Part shown: positions 8,145-17,372 of the stretch, piece by piece
Layout of the letters: the number at the start of each line of letters is the position of its first letter
How positions within the stretch are numbered: the stretch's first letter is position 1
NCBI GenBank assembly: GCA_029262055.1
Contig: JAJDAD010000074.1
Span: 1-48,539 of the forward strand
Origin: Candidatus Zhuqueibacterota bacterium
Lineage (GTDB): Bacteria; Zhuqueibacterota; Zhuqueibacteria; Oceanimicrobiales; Oceanimicrobiaceae
Direction of reading: 5' to 3'
Length of the DNA stretch: 48,539 bases
Program-made: the position numbers and the translations under genes
Notes under the pieces: model-generated
Told to the model about the DNA's origin: nothing
The model's input: only the letters and a program-made list of their open reading frames with translations
The model's database searches: none

Positions 8145-10625
8145 ATGGAGATTTCCCGTAGAGAGTTTTTGAGATTATTAGGAGCTACCGGCGCCGGTGT
8201 TTCCCTGGCCGGTTTGGGCTGTGATTCTACCTGGTCGGTGCCGGATGAAATGTACGAAAGGGTTGTCGGGGCACCCGGAATCGAGACCTGGAAAACCAGC
8301 CTGTGTACGTTGTGTCCCGCTGGTTGCGGCATCAAGGTACGGTTGATCGACGGCATTCCCGTTGCGATAGGCGGCAATCCGCTCCACCCGGTGAATCGTG
8401 GTGGTGTCTGTCCCATGGCCAACGTTGGGGTTGAGGCTCTGTTCAATCCGGACAGGGTTACGGAGCCCTTGCGGCGAGTCGGCGCTCGTGGGGAGGGTAA
8501 ATGGGAGCCTGTTTCCTGGGATGAGGCCATCGAGACGGTGGGATCCCGTTTGCAGGGCTTGCGGGAAAGGAATGAGACGAACAGGCTGGCCTTCTTCACG
8601 AATCATGACAATACCCTGCGTTCCGATCTGGTGGCAAGATTTATGACAGCCTTCGGCTCCCCAAATCTGTGTGTATTTGGCAAGAACAACGCGTCGACCC
8701 TGGCAACCTACCTTACACAGGGCCACAAAAAGCCACTGAGTTACGATTTCAAGAACATCAAACTTCTCATTAATTTTGGCGCCGACTTTTTGGATGAAGG
8801 GCCCTCACCCGTTCGTTTCAATCAACTTTACTCTGAGTTCAGGAATCGCGGCGAGGGAAGAAATGTGAAAATAGTCCATATTGATTCCCGTTGTTCCCGC
8901 ACCGCCAGCATTTCCCATGAATGGCTGCCGGTTAAACCTGGCACGATGGCCGCCCTGGCTTTGGGGATTGCAAACGTTCTCATTAAAGATGGGCAATACG
9001 ACCGGGGCTTTGTGGCAGCAAACAGCTTCGGTTTTACCGACTGGAAGGATCGGGCAGGCAAGGTTCACCGGGGATTCAAAGCCTTGGTGGAGGAAGACTA
9101 TTATCCGGAAAAAGTGGCAAGAATAACCGAAATACCCGCTCGCAGAATTGTAGAATTAGCACGGACATTCGCTACGGTGGAGTCTGCTTTGGTTCTGGCA
9201 GGCGGGCAAGCCGGCAACAGCAGTAATGGCCTGTACACGCTCTGGGCTATAGAGTGTTTGAACGGGCTGAAGGGCAATTATAAGGACAATGGCAACATCT
9301 CAATCTGTCAGGAACCGCCATTCACAGAACTGCCCGAAGCAACAATGGACGAGGTTTCTTCAAAAGGACTGAGCCGGCCGGGAATGACGCGGTCCGTAAC
9401 TCCGTTCTGTTTTCCGGAAAATGCCGTTTCTCTTTTGCCCCAGGCGATCTTGCAGCAGCATCCCTATCCAATAGAAGTTCTCTTTCTTGCAAATGCAAAT
9501 CCCGTATTTAGCGCAACCAATCAGAGCGATTTTGTAGCCGCTCTCGAAAAAATTCCCTTCACCGTCAGTTTCAATTCTTTCGTCGATGAGACCAGTTTGT
9601 ACGCAGACTTCATTCTGCCTGACCACGTCTTCCTGGAAAAATACGAGGTGGTTCACACTGTTCCCACGGTGCCATTTTCACATCTTGGCATGCAACAGCC
9701 GGTGCTCGAGCCTTTGTATAATACGCGCAACACCGGGGATGTGCTTCTACAAATAGCCCGGAACATCGGTGGGACTGTTGCCTCGTCCTTCCCGTGGCCG
9801 GACTACAAAGAGTGCATCCAGTTTCACTTACAGGGTATTTACGAAAGAGGCGCGGGCACCATATTTTCAGAACGTATGGATGACGCCTGGCTGAAGTTTT
9901 TGAAAAGGCGCGGCTGGCAGGTCTTTGAATACAGCACTTTCGAAGAGTTCTGGCAGGTGCTGTTGGACAACGGTGGATGGTGGGATCCTTTCCCCGCTGA
10001 AACAGATTTCAGAACGATTTTCCAGACGCCTTCAAAGAGATTCGAGTTTTTCTCGCAAGGGCTGCAACGGGAAATCAGATCTCAAATACCAGGCACCGCC
10101 ACCGGCGAGGAGATCCGTTCACTGTTGCAGAAATGGAAGATCGAGGCCCGCGGGGATCTGGCGTTTCTGCCGCACTATGAATCTACGAGATTCGACGACA
10201 GCAACCCGGAATTTGATCTTCATTTGCTGCCATATAATCTCATCACCAATATTGCCGGTGGCGGATGCGTCCTGCCTATGATGCAAGAACTGTTCGGCAT
10301 GCTGGCGCGCGAGTACTGGGGTTCCTGGATCGAGTTTAACCCGGACACGGCCCGAAAACATGGCATCAGTGAAGGAGACATGGTCAAGGTAACCTCTTCC
10401 AAAGGAAGCCTTGAAGTCAAGGCGAAGCTTCTGCCAACCATCAAACCCGGGGTTGTCTACATGCCGGTTGGACTTGGGCACAAGGCCTACGGACGGTTTG
10501 CCAAAGGTATTGGCGTCAATCCTTATGAGATTTTCTTCGAGGATTATGATTCTATCGGCGGTGTCTCTTCTTTGACAAGCACGAAAGTTGCGGTAGAGAG
10601 AATCCGCGGAAAGGAGCAAGCTTAA
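8145..10625 (+). CDS. Molybdopterin oxidoreductase-fold subunit (QrcB/PsrA-like), Tat-exported
   Basis: 826 aa. The N-terminus SRREFLRLLGATGAG is a twin-arginine signal, followed by a lipobox-like LAGLGC. The N-terminal 4Fe-4S motif is intact (C54, C57, C61, C89; CX2CX3CX27C). The protein then follows the MopB fold to a C-terminal dinucleotide-binding domain (NPDTARKHGISEGDMVKV). In the region where a Cys, Ser or Sec ligand to Mo is expected (~residues 175-190, CVFGKNNASTLATY) I cannot identify a convincing ligand. QrcB and ActB are known to lack Mo, so a purely structural/electron-transfer role is possible. RBS AGAGGAG precedes the ATG; the next gene begins right after the stop. Confidence 0.9.
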   Translation: MEISRREFLRLLGATGAGVSLAGLGCDSTWSVPDEMYERVVGAPGIETWKTSLCTLCPAGCGIKVRLIDGIPVAIGGNPLHPVNRGGVCPMANVGVEALFNPDRVTEPLRRVGARGEGKWEPVSWDEAIETVGSRLQGLRERNETNRLAFFTNHDNTLRSDLVARFMTAFGSPNLCVFGKNNASTLATYLTQGHKKPLSYDFKNIKLLINFGADFLDEGPSPVRFNQLYSEFRNRGEGRNVKIVHIDSRCSRTASISHEWLPVKPGTMAALALGIANVLIKDGQYDRGFVAANSFGFTDWKDRAGKVHRGFKALVEEDYYPEKVARITEIPARRIVELARTFATVESALVLAGGQAGNSSNGLYTLWAIECLNGLKGNYKDNGNISICQEPPFTELPEATMDEVSSKGLSRPGMTRSVTPFCFPENAVSLLPQAILQQHPYPIEVLFLANANPVFSATNQSDFVAALEKIPFTVSFNSFVDETSLYADFILPDHVFLEKYEVVHTVPTVPFSHLGMQQPVLEPLYNTRNTGDVLLQIARNIGGTVASSFPWPDYKECIQFHLQGIYERGAGTIFSERMDDAWLKFLKRRGWQVFEYSTFEEFWQVLLDNGGWWDPFPAETDFRTIFQTPSKRFEFFSQGLQREIRSQIPGTATGEEIRSLLQKWKIEARGDLAFLPHYESTRFDDSNPEFDLHLLPYNLITNIAGGGCVLPMMQELFGMLAREYWGSWIEFNPDTARKHGISEGDMVKVTSSKGSLEVKAKLLPTIKPGVVYMPVGLGHKAYGRFAKGIGVNPYEIFFEDYDSIGGVSSLTSTKVAVERIRGKEQA

Positions 10626-10626
10626 T

Positions 10627-11316
10627 ATGCCGAGATGGGGAATGGTCATTGACCTGAACAAATGTACCGGCTGCGGCGCCTGTGTCGTGGCCTGCAAGAC
10701 CGAACTTAATGTGGCGATCGTCGGACCGGAGGAATCCGGCAAGGGACGCACCATGCTGTGCATGGACATTTTTACCTTTTACGAAGGAGAGTTCCCTAAC
10801 GTTAAGACGCGCCACATGCCACGCCCCTGTTTCCATTGTGACAATCCACCCTGTACCAAAGTCTGCCCCGTGCGCGCCACATACCGCAATGAAGAAGGTC
10901 TGGTAACTCAGATCTACCCCCAGTGCATTGGCTGCCGTTATTGTCAGGTGGCCTGTCCGTATACGGTCAAATTCTTTAACTGGTCTAAGCCGGAATGGCC
11001 GAAAGAAATGCGCAAGGCCTTGAATCCGGATGTTTCCGTCCGCCCGGATGGCGTGGTGGAAAAATGTACATTCTGCGTGCACCGGCTGCAAAAAGCCAGG
11101 GAGCAGGTGGCGGTTGAGAATCGGGAACTCGAAGAGGGCGATTATGTGCCCGCATGTGTGGAAATCTGCCCAACCGGGGCCATGTACTTTGGTGACTTAG
11201 ACAATGCCAAGCACGCGGTCAACAAGCTGAAGAGAAGTCATCGCGCGTTTCAGGTGATGGAAGACCTTGGCACTGAACCAAAGGTCTATTACTTATCGGA
11301 GATGGAGATAGAGTAA
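10627..11316 (+). CDS. Four-cluster ferredoxin-like iron-sulfur subunit (QrcC/PsrB/NrfC family)
   Basis: 229 aa. Four cysteine groups are visible: CTGCGACVVAC (residue 13), CFHCDNPPCTKVCP, CIGCRYCQVACP and the split CTFCVHR ... CVEICPTG. This is the standard arrangement for the electron-wire subunit of CISM enzymes. There is no signal peptide, so it is probably co-exported with the Tat-bearing subunit encoded just upstream. An AAGGAG lies upstream of its start, inside the end of the preceding gene. It passes electrons between the molybdopterin-fold subunit and the NrfD quinone site. Confidence 0.95.
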   Translation: MPRWGMVIDLNKCTGCGACVVACKTELNVAIVGPEESGKGRTMLCMDIFTFYEGEFPNVKTRHMPRPCFHCDNPPCTKVCPVRATYRNEEGLVTQIYPQCIGCRYCQVACPYTVKFFNWSKPEWPKEMRKALNPDVSVRPDGVVEKCTFCVHRLQKAREQVAVENRELEEGDYVPACVEICPTGAMYFGDLDNAKHAVNKLKRSHRAFQVMEDLGTEPKVYYLSEMEIE

Positions 11317-12657
11317 ATGGCAGATTCTCACCAGACTTTCTTTGAAGACGAAGAACTTATCCGGCCCATCGAGCAAACGGGCCCAGGATTCTATGCGACG
11401 GTTGTTGTTCTGTTGTGCGTCATCGCTTTCGCCGGCTATACCTACGTCAGGCAGGTCATTTACGGGCTGGGAGTAACCGGATTGGCGCAGCCGGTGTCAT
11501 GGGGTTTCTATATCATCAATTTTGTGTTTTTTATCGGGATCAGCCATGCCGGGACGCTTATCTCTGCCATACTCCGCCTGTCAAAGGCCGAATGGCGCCG
11601 TCCAATCACGCGCATGGCGGAAGTGATCACCGCAATTGTTCTGGCAATAGGTGGCTTGCACCCCATCCTGGACTTAGGCCGTCCCGACCGGATGTTGCAT
11701 CTTTTCACGGATGGACGGTTGCAATCGCCCTTGCTTTGGGATGTGACCAGCATTACGGCTTATTTCGCAGCCAGTACCGTGTACCTCTATATCCCAATGA
11801 TTCCGGATATCGCCATCCTGCGTGACCGTGGCATTAAACCGCGCTGGCTTTACCAGTTCCTGTCCTGGGGCTGGCAGGGCACCGACCACCAAAAGCGAGT
11901 GCTGGAAAGGGCTATCAATATTCTCATGGTCATGGTGATTCCAATTGCGGTTTCCGTTCATACCGTGATTTCCTACATATTTGCCATGACGATTCAGCCT
12001 GGCTGGCACAGCACGATATTTGGTCCTTATTTTGTTGTTGGGGCGATCTTCTCCGGCATCGCCGCCCTGTTGATTGTCATGATTGCCTTTCGCAAAGCTT
12101 TCCACCTGGAAAACTATCTCAAAGAAATCCATTTCAAATATCTGTCAACGTTGCTTCTCATCATGTCCATCCTCTGGTTCTATTTTACTTTTTCTGAATA
12201 CCTCACCGCCTATTATGGACACGAACCCAATGAGATGAGAGTTATCCTCTACAAATTCTTCGGTGCCATTTCACCCTACTTTTGGCTGATGGGGGTGTGC
12301 AATTTTATCATTCCATTGGTGATACTTGCAAATCCCAAAACAAGAACAATCCCTGGAATCCTTATCGCGTCCATATCCGTGGTTATCGGAATGTGGCTGG
12401 AACGATTGATTATTGTTGTGCCCTCTTTAGCTAACCCAAGATTGCCTTACCCCACAGGAGTTTATATTCCAACCCTGACCGAATGGAGTCTTTTTGCGGG
12501 CGGAATTGCCGTTTTTATTTTAGGCTATCTCGTTTTCGCCAAACTATTTCCATTGATTTCCATTTGGGAAATTCAGGAAGGACGTGACCATAGCATAGCC
12601 GAAGTGACTGACAGACTGACGACCTATCTACCCGACCAACCACTGCGGAAGCTATGA
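11317..12657 (+). CDS. NrfD/PsrC-family integral membrane subunit
   Basis: 446 aa, highly hydrophobic with about ten predicted membrane helices. Family-typical segments include INFVFFIGISHAGTLIS in helix 2 and the PILDLGRPDR loop. The start codon immediately follows the stop of the Fe-S gene (GAGTAAATGG), so the two are translationally linked. Role: quinone/quinol-binding membrane subunit; members can translocate protons, but this cannot be decided here. With the three upstream genes it completes a QrcABCD-like module. The length is slightly longer than typical NrfD and similar to ActC/QrcD. Confidence 0.93.
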   Translation: MADSHQTFFEDEELIRPIEQTGPGFYATVVVLLCVIAFAGYTYVRQVIYGLGVTGLAQPVSWGFYIINFVFFIGISHAGTLISAILRLSKAEWRRPITRMAEVITAIVLAIGGLHPILDLGRPDRMLHLFTDGRLQSPLLWDVTSITAYFAASTVYLYIPMIPDIAILRDRGIKPRWLYQFLSWGWQGTDHQKRVLERAINILMVMVIPIAVSVHTVISYIFAMTIQPGWHSTIFGPYFVVGAIFSGIAALLIVMIAFRKAFHLENYLKEIHFKYLSTLLLIMSILWFYFTFSEYLTAYYGHEPNEMRVILYKFFGAISPYFWLMGVCNFIIPLVILANPKTRTIPGILIASISVVIGMWLERLIIVVPSLANPRLPYPTGVYIPTLTEWSLFAGGIAVFILGYLVFAKLFPLISIWEIQEGRDHSIAEVTDRLTTYLPDQPLRKL

Positions 12658-12679
12658 GGAAACAAGCCGGAGCACAACA

Positions 12680-12934
12680 ATGAAGAACAAAGACATGATT
12701 TTTGCCCTGCAGGTTGCTTCGATAACCTATATCTGGATATTTGTTTTAGGTATCGCTATTTGGATTCTTAATCTGATACGTGTGTCCTACAAACTTCAGG
12801 ATAGCTTTGACGCTTCGCTTGCAATCAGCATCGTGGCCATTCCGGTGTTCTTTGTCTTAGCGGTGATTCTAACCTATGTTTTCGTCGGCCTCCGAAAAGG
12901 CCGAAAACGTGAAGACGCATATAGCGCACACTGA
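12680..12934 (+). CDS. Small two-helix membrane protein of the Qrc-like operon
   Basis: 84 aa with two predicted membrane helices (~residues 12-33 and ~48-71) and a positively charged C-terminus (RKGRKRED). An upstream GGAG at about 10 nt supports the ATG. I do not recognise a family. Its position between the NrfD gene and a multiheme cytochrome suggests an accessory or assembly subunit of the membrane complex, comparable in size and place to the small subunits of alternative complex III. That is an inference from context only. Confidence 0.7.
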   Translation: MKNKDMIFALQVASITYIWIFVLGIAIWILNLIRVSYKLQDSFDASLAISIVAIPVFFVLAVILTYVFVGLRKGRKREDAYSAH

Positions 12935-12968
12935 CCCACTGTGGTCAAGCAAACTTGGAGTAGCGAGT

Positions 12969-14207
12969 ATGGGAATTCGTCATAGAGATTCATCTGCAAT
13001 CGGGTTTCATGATTCTTGTGCAAGGCGGTACTTGTCCATTTCTTCTCTGGTTGTTGTTATGCTTTTTTTTCTACCCGTATTTAGTGGGGCCCAGGAGCTG
13101 ACCATACCAAAGAATCCTCTCAAAGGCCGGTTTGTATTTGAACAAAAGGGGTGCATTACCTGCCACTCCATAGAAGGGGAAAGCGGCAAAATCGGACCGG
13201 ACTTGGCAACGAACAAATACTATGGCAGCTTTCTCGAGCTTGCCAGCATTATGTGGAACCATGCTCCGGATATGCTCAGGCGCATGCGTGAACTTGAGCT
13301 GCCCTATCCGGAATTTACCCGAACTGAGATGGCTGAGCTTATCGCCTATCTATATTATTTAAGATATTTGGGAGAGCCGGGTGATTTGTATCGTGGCAAA
13401 ATGTTAGTGAAGGAAAAGCAGTGCCTGCTGTGCCATTCCATCGCCGGCAAGGGCGGCGACCGTGCGCCGGCCTTTGATAAGCTGGCAAAGTATATCTCGC
13501 CTCTATATATGGCCCGGGCCTTGTGGAATCACGGGCCTGAGATGGAAAAACAGATAAAGAAGATGGGTCTGGAACGGCCCATGTTCGAGAAGGGGGATAT
13601 TGTTGATCTCAGCGCGTACATTCGTGAGGCCAGCAAAGGTACGGAAAGGGAACAGGTTTTTTCATCACCGGGCAATCCTCAGAGAGGCCGGTTGGTTTTT
13701 GGGGAGAAAGGATGTTTGAACTGCCACGCTGTTAACGGTGATGGCAAGGACATTGGCCCAAATCTAAAAGAGCTGGAGTGGGATTTCAGCGTGACAGAAA
13801 TTGCCGGACTCATGTGGAATCATGGCTCTGAAATGTGGGAGCTCATGCAGGAGCAAGAAATGAGCTGGCCCAGGTTTGCCGGCAACGAAATGGCTGACAT
13901 AATTGCTTATCTCTACTTCTTGAAGTTTACGGACGACCCTGGGGACCCGGATGAGGGCCAAAAGGTGTTTACAGAAAAAGCGTGTGGCCATTGCCACGGT
14001 GCGGATGCCAGAGGTGGTGAATATGCCCCAGACTTGTCTGAGTCCAAAGGACTTGTGTCGGCCATAGATTTGGTGCAGATTATATGGAACCATGCCCCGG
14101 TCATGGAGGAAAAGATTACAGAAAAAGTCATACGGTGGCCGGAATTTTCGGGTGAGGAGATGAGGAATGTCCATGCTTTTTTACAACATCTGGTGCAATC
14201 GCCATAG
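12969..14207 (+). CDS. Tetraheme cytochrome built of four tandem c-type modules with WNH motifs
   Basis: 412 aa from the ATG at 12969, chosen over 12876 because GGAG lies 8 nt upstream and the upstream extension overlaps the preceding gene. A signal segment ends near FSGAQ. Four modules of ~95 residues each carry CXXCH (CITCH, CLLCH, CLNCH, CGHCH). Each module then has a WNH motif plus a downstream Met (MWNHAPDM, LWNHGPEM, MWNHGSEM, IWNHAPVM), a WP or YP-F segment (replaced by ERPMF in module 2), and in three modules an AYLY-like helix. The Met after WNH may be the distal heme ligand. It is paralogous to the protein at 15560. Likely role: periplasmic electron wire between the quinone complexes and a terminal acceptor. 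Confidence 0.9.
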   Translation: MGIRHRDSSAIGFHDSCARRYLSISSLVVVMLFFLPVFSGAQELTIPKNPLKGRFVFEQKGCITCHSIEGESGKIGPDLATNKYYGSFLELASIMWNHAPDMLRRMRELELPYPEFTRTEMAELIAYLYYLRYLGEPGDLYRGKMLVKEKQCLLCHSIAGKGGDRAPAFDKLAKYISPLYMARALWNHGPEMEKQIKKMGLERPMFEKGDIVDLSAYIREASKGTEREQVFSSPGNPQRGRLVFGEKGCLNCHAVNGDGKDIGPNLKELEWDFSVTEIAGLMWNHGSEMWELMQEQEMSWPRFAGNEMADIIAYLYFLKFTDDPGDPDEGQKVFTEKACGHCHGADARGGEYAPDLSESKGLVSAIDLVQIIWNHAPVMEEKITEKVIRWPEFSGEEMRNVHAFLQHLVQSP

Positions 14208-14237
14208 TCGGACCATCAAACCTAACGGAGAACAAAG

Positions 14238-14819
14238 ATGCTTAAGACACTCGGAATCGTTTTTTTGCTAATAGTAGCCTTCTGCGCTACGGGCCTGTCG
14301 CAGGAGGATGATGGAAACGCGGATTACAATTACATCGGAACAAAGGGATGCAAGAAATGCCATATTAAGCAGTACAAGTCCTGGGCAAAGACCAAGATGG
14401 CAAGTGCTTATGAAATTCTCAAACCCGGCGAGCGCGCCGAAGCCAAGGAGAAAGCCGGCCTTGACGCCCAAAAAGACTATACGACGGACGGTGAATGTCT
14501 GGCTTGTCATACAACCGGGTACGGCAAGGCCGGCGGCTTTGTCAGTCTGGAGGAGACACCGCAACTTGCCGGCGTGAGCTGCGAAATGTGCCATGGTGCC
14601 GGCAGTGAATACGTTAAAGAGCAGTACATGCATCTGAAAAACAAAAATTACAAGCTGGCAGATGTCGTTAAAGTTGGTCTTGTCAGCCCTGTTACCGGGG
14701 ACACCTGCACCGAACTGTGTCACAACGAAAAGAGTCCTTTTTTTAAAGCCTTTGACTTCAAAGAGAGGAAAGAGGAAGGCACGCACGAGCATTTCCCTTT
14801 GAAGTATGTGCATGAATAA
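14238..14819 (+). CDS. Cytochrome c554-like multiheme protein
   Basis: 193 aa with a signal peptide (~residues 1-21). Heme motifs are CKKCH, CLACH, CEMCH and a CX3CH-type CTELCH. The opening YIGTKGCKKCHIKQYKSWAKTKMASAY and the CEMCHGAGSEY segment are typical of the cytochrome c554 / c-prime-554 family. A GGAG precedes the ATG. It sits between two WNH-module cytochromes and is probably part of the same electron-transfer chain. Whether CTELCH binds heme covalently is not decidable from sequence. Confidence 0.88.
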   Translation: MLKTLGIVFLLIVAFCATGLSQEDDGNADYNYIGTKGCKKCHIKQYKSWAKTKMASAYEILKPGERAEAKEKAGLDAQKDYTTDGECLACHTTGYGKAGGFVSLEETPQLAGVSCEMCHGAGSEYVKEQYMHLKNKNYKLADVVKVGLVSPVTGDTCTELCHNEKSPFFKAFDFKERKEEGTHEHFPLKYVHE

Positions 14820-14854
14820 GAGAGAGTTACCATGAACTTAGATTGGTGGGCATC

Positions 14855-15337
14855 ATGATCGTTTTGCTTGAGAAGTCGAGTGTTTTCAAAGAATGCACTC
14901 CCCAGGAACTGGAGGCAATTGCAAATATTTGTGAGAGAATGGACGTCAAGAACGACGACTGTATTTTCGAGGCGGAAAGCCCGGCAGAGCATTTGTACAT
15001 GCTCGTTGATGGAGCGGTCGATCTTCGTTTTAAACTCACTTGTTTCCATTCGGCAAAGGAGATCACGCTCGAGCGGATATTTGATGGCGAGATCTTTGGC
15101 TGGTCTTCGCTTACCGGACCGCATGTCTACACTCTCTCTGCTTCCACGATGCAAGCGTCACAACTCCTACGGCTCAACGCGCAGGATCTCCGGCGTTTGT
15201 GTAAAGACAACGATCACCTTGGTTACGTTCTGATGCATAATCTCGCCGAGATCATTGGCGAACGACTGGCGTCGATGCAAAGGATGTTAATCAACGTGAT
15301 TCAGGAAAATCTCAAAGACAGAGAGCGTACGTACTAG
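14855..15337 (+). CDS. Cyclic nucleotide-binding domain protein lacking a DNA-binding domain
   Basis: About 160 aa. The whole chain is a single cNMP-binding-type beta roll (EAESPAEHLYMLVDGAVDL, then IFDGEIFGWSSLTG) ending in the C-helix; no helix-turn-helix follows. The longer frame starts at TTG 14843, but ATG 14855 preceded by GGTGGG is more likely. An eight-codon ORF (MNLDWWAS, 14832-14858) ends in an ATGA overlap with this start. Family knowledge: Crp/Fnr proteins need an HTH to regulate, so this is probably a sensory partner protein. Its position inside the cytochrome cluster suggests respiratory control, unproven. Confidence 0.8.
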   Translation: MIVLLEKSSVFKECTPQELEAIANICERMDVKNDDCIFEAESPAEHLYMLVDGAVDLRFKLTCFHSAKEITLERIFDGEIFGWSSLTGPHVYTLSASTMQASQLLRLNAQDLRRLCKDNDHLGYVLMHNLAEIIGERLASMQRMLINVIQENLKDRERTY

Positions 15338-15559
15338 CGTGTCCTGTCAAGTCAACTCTACGCCGGAGCCAGGCGGAGGGCTGCTAGATTGAATGCTGGT
15401 ATTTGTCATTTCGGATTTTGGGGTTACTCGGAGCAGCAGAAGATCTTTGCGTTCGCACTCCGGAGTTTGCGGGCCTGTCCGCAATCGCCTGCCGATGCAG
15501 GACCGGAATGCAGCCAGGTTCGTTTTTGGGTAGACACAAACTAGCTAGAGGAGAGCGCC
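15338..15559. other. Intergenic region before second WNH cytochrome
   Basis: 222 nt without a supported gene. The only clear element is the RBS AGAGGAG just before the ATG at 15560. No terminator or promoter could be assigned with confidence. Confidence 0.5.
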
Positions 15560-16789
15560 ATGGCAATCACCAATAGAAGTCAAGTGTCTCACAGACTACT
15601 GTTTTGCAGCCTCTTCATCCTGGGCTTGCTCTATCTGCCGCCGGGACCGGACGCAGTGGCGCAGGAAGCGCTGCTGATTGCCGACCCGCTGCGCGGCAAA
15701 GAGGTGTTTGAAGAGAAAGGGTGCCAGGCTTGCCATGCCATCCACGGGGAAGGTGGGGACATTGCCAGGGACCTCGGGCGGCACGAATACTATGGCAGCG
15801 CTTTGGATCTGGCAGCAGATCTGTGGAACCACTCTCCGATTATGCGCGAGGTGATGGAAGAGCTGGACATGGTCCGGCCCGTATTCAACCAAACTGAAAT
15901 GACGAGGTTGATGGCATACCTGTACTACCAGCGCTATTACAAGAAGACGGGTGACAGTCTCAACGGCAAGAGGTTGCTTACACAAAAGGGGTGCCTTACC
16001 TGCCATAGCCTGCGCGGCAAGGGGGGGGACGCCGCATGCCGGCTCGACAGACTTCGCGAATATGTGTCGCCACTCTTCATGGCTCAGGCCATGTGGAACC
16101 ACGGGCCGGAAATGGCAAGAAAAATGCAGGAATTGCAGTTGGACTGGCCGACCTTTGCAAACGAGGAAATTATAGATTTAACGAATTATCTCCGGGTGCT
16201 GAGAAAAGACTCACACCCGAGGGGTACTTATTTCCCGCCGGGAAACCCGGTTTCCGGAAAAGTTCTGTTTGCAAAGAAAGGTTGCACGCGCTGTCATTCG
16301 GTCGACGGCAAAGGTGGCAATGTCGGCCCTGATATTGCGCAAATAGATTTGAGCAAGAGCGTTACGGAGATTGCCGGTCTTATGTGGAACCACGGTGCGG
16401 ACATGATGACGGCACTGCAAACGGAGAAAATGGCTTGGCCGCAGTTTCAGGGGGATGAGATGGGAGATGTCATCGCGTATCTTTACTCGGTGAGTTTTGT
16501 CCGCAATGGCGGAGATGCCATACGGGGCAGAGAGGTCTTTGAAGCGAAAGGCTGCGCAAACTGCCATACGCAGAAAGGCGGGGAAAAGCCGCCTGGCCCT
16601 GCCCTGCTGGCCATGGCAAGAATCTCCTCACCCATACAAATGTCGCAGGTCATGTGGAACCACGCGCCGGAAATGGAGGCCACAATGACAGAAATGGCCC
16701 TGGAATGGCCAGAGTTCGACCAGACCGAAATGGCAGACCTGTATGAGTTTCTTGCCAGACTGAAAAACTCAGCGCCAGATGCCCGATAA
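15560..16789 (+). CDS. Second tetraheme cytochrome with four WNH modules
   Basis: 409 aa with a signal peptide ending near DAVAQ. Four tandem modules carry CQACH, CLTCH, CTRCH and CANCH, each followed by a WNH-containing helix with a nearby Met (LWNHSPIM, MWNHGPEM, MWNHGADM, MWNHAPEM). Module order and spacing match the protein at 12969, so the two arose by gene duplication after the four-module form existed. RBS AGAGGAG precedes the ATG. The base composition is somewhat more GC-rich than its neighbour. Likely a periplasmic electron carrier; redox partners are unknown. Confidence 0.9.
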   Translation: MAITNRSQVSHRLLFCSLFILGLLYLPPGPDAVAQEALLIADPLRGKEVFEEKGCQACHAIHGEGGDIARDLGRHEYYGSALDLAADLWNHSPIMREVMEELDMVRPVFNQTEMTRLMAYLYYQRYYKKTGDSLNGKRLLTQKGCLTCHSLRGKGGDAACRLDRLREYVSPLFMAQAMWNHGPEMARKMQELQLDWPTFANEEIIDLTNYLRVLRKDSHPRGTYFPPGNPVSGKVLFAKKGCTRCHSVDGKGGNVGPDIAQIDLSKSVTEIAGLMWNHGADMMTALQTEKMAWPQFQGDEMGDVIAYLYSVSFVRNGGDAIRGREVFEAKGCANCHTQKGGEKPPGPALLAMARISSPIQMSQVMWNHAPEMEATMTEMALEWPEFDQTEMADLYEFLARLKNSAPDAR

Positions 16790-16893
16790 AGGGTGGTGTG
16801 TTGTAAAGATTAGGTGCCGGGAATCGTTATAGCTGTCAAGGTAATCCGTACTCGCGAGGCGTTCGGTGACGCAAGCAAAAAAGGAGGTATGAC

Positions 16894-17322
16894 ATGAAGC
16901 GCTCTCTGTTGTTATTTCCGCTGGTTGTCTCGCTGGCCTTCACGAACGGATGCTCGGAGCAAAAGGGCCAGGCTCTTACCGGAACATGGAAGATGGAGTC
17001 CTGTACCTACTCCGGCGCTGAGCGCAACGAATCCGCGCAACCCAAAGACGTGAAGCGATTCTGCCTCAAGATATATAGTCCACCCCACTTCGCGGTAGTA
17101 GAAATGTTCGAGGACAATCCGGACTCGCTTCTCTTTGCCGCGCTGGGTACCTATGAGTTAGGCTCAAGCAGGTACATGGAAAAATATGATGCAAGCAATG
17201 TCAACTATGAGACAACCACATGGCGAGAATTCGACTATTCCTTGCAGGGAGACCGGTTGACTATGACGCGATCTGCCGACGACATGGCCCTGCAAGAAGT
17301 GTGGGTAAGGGTTGACCAGTAA
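16894..17322 (+). CDS. Small lipocalin-like lipoprotein, function unknown
   Basis: 142 aa with a strong RBS (AAGGAGGT) and a lipobox at the end of the signal peptide (FTNGCS). The mature part begins with LTGTWKMESCTYSG and continues with alternating beta-like segments ending ALQEVWVRVDQ, reminiscent of small lipocalin-like beta-barrel lipoproteins. It follows the cytochrome genes on the same strand, but there is a ~100 nt gap so co-transcription is uncertain. No catalytic motif is visible. Confidence 0.75.
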   Translation: MKRSLLLFPLVVSLAFTNGCSEQKGQALTGTWKMESCTYSGAERNESAQPKDVKRFCLKIYSPPHFAVVEMFEDNPDSLLFAALGTYELGSSRYMEKYDASNVNYETTTWREFDYSLQGDRLTMTRSADDMALQEVWVRVDQ

Positions 17323-17372
17323 GATACGGGCAAATGCCTCTAAACTCAGGCGATGATAATCGAGGATTATCA

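Noticed and set aside
12876-12968. Upstream extension of the first WNH cytochrome
   Set aside because: It overlaps the preceding small membrane-protein gene and lacks an RBS; ATG 12969 has GGAG in place and leads straight to a signal peptide.
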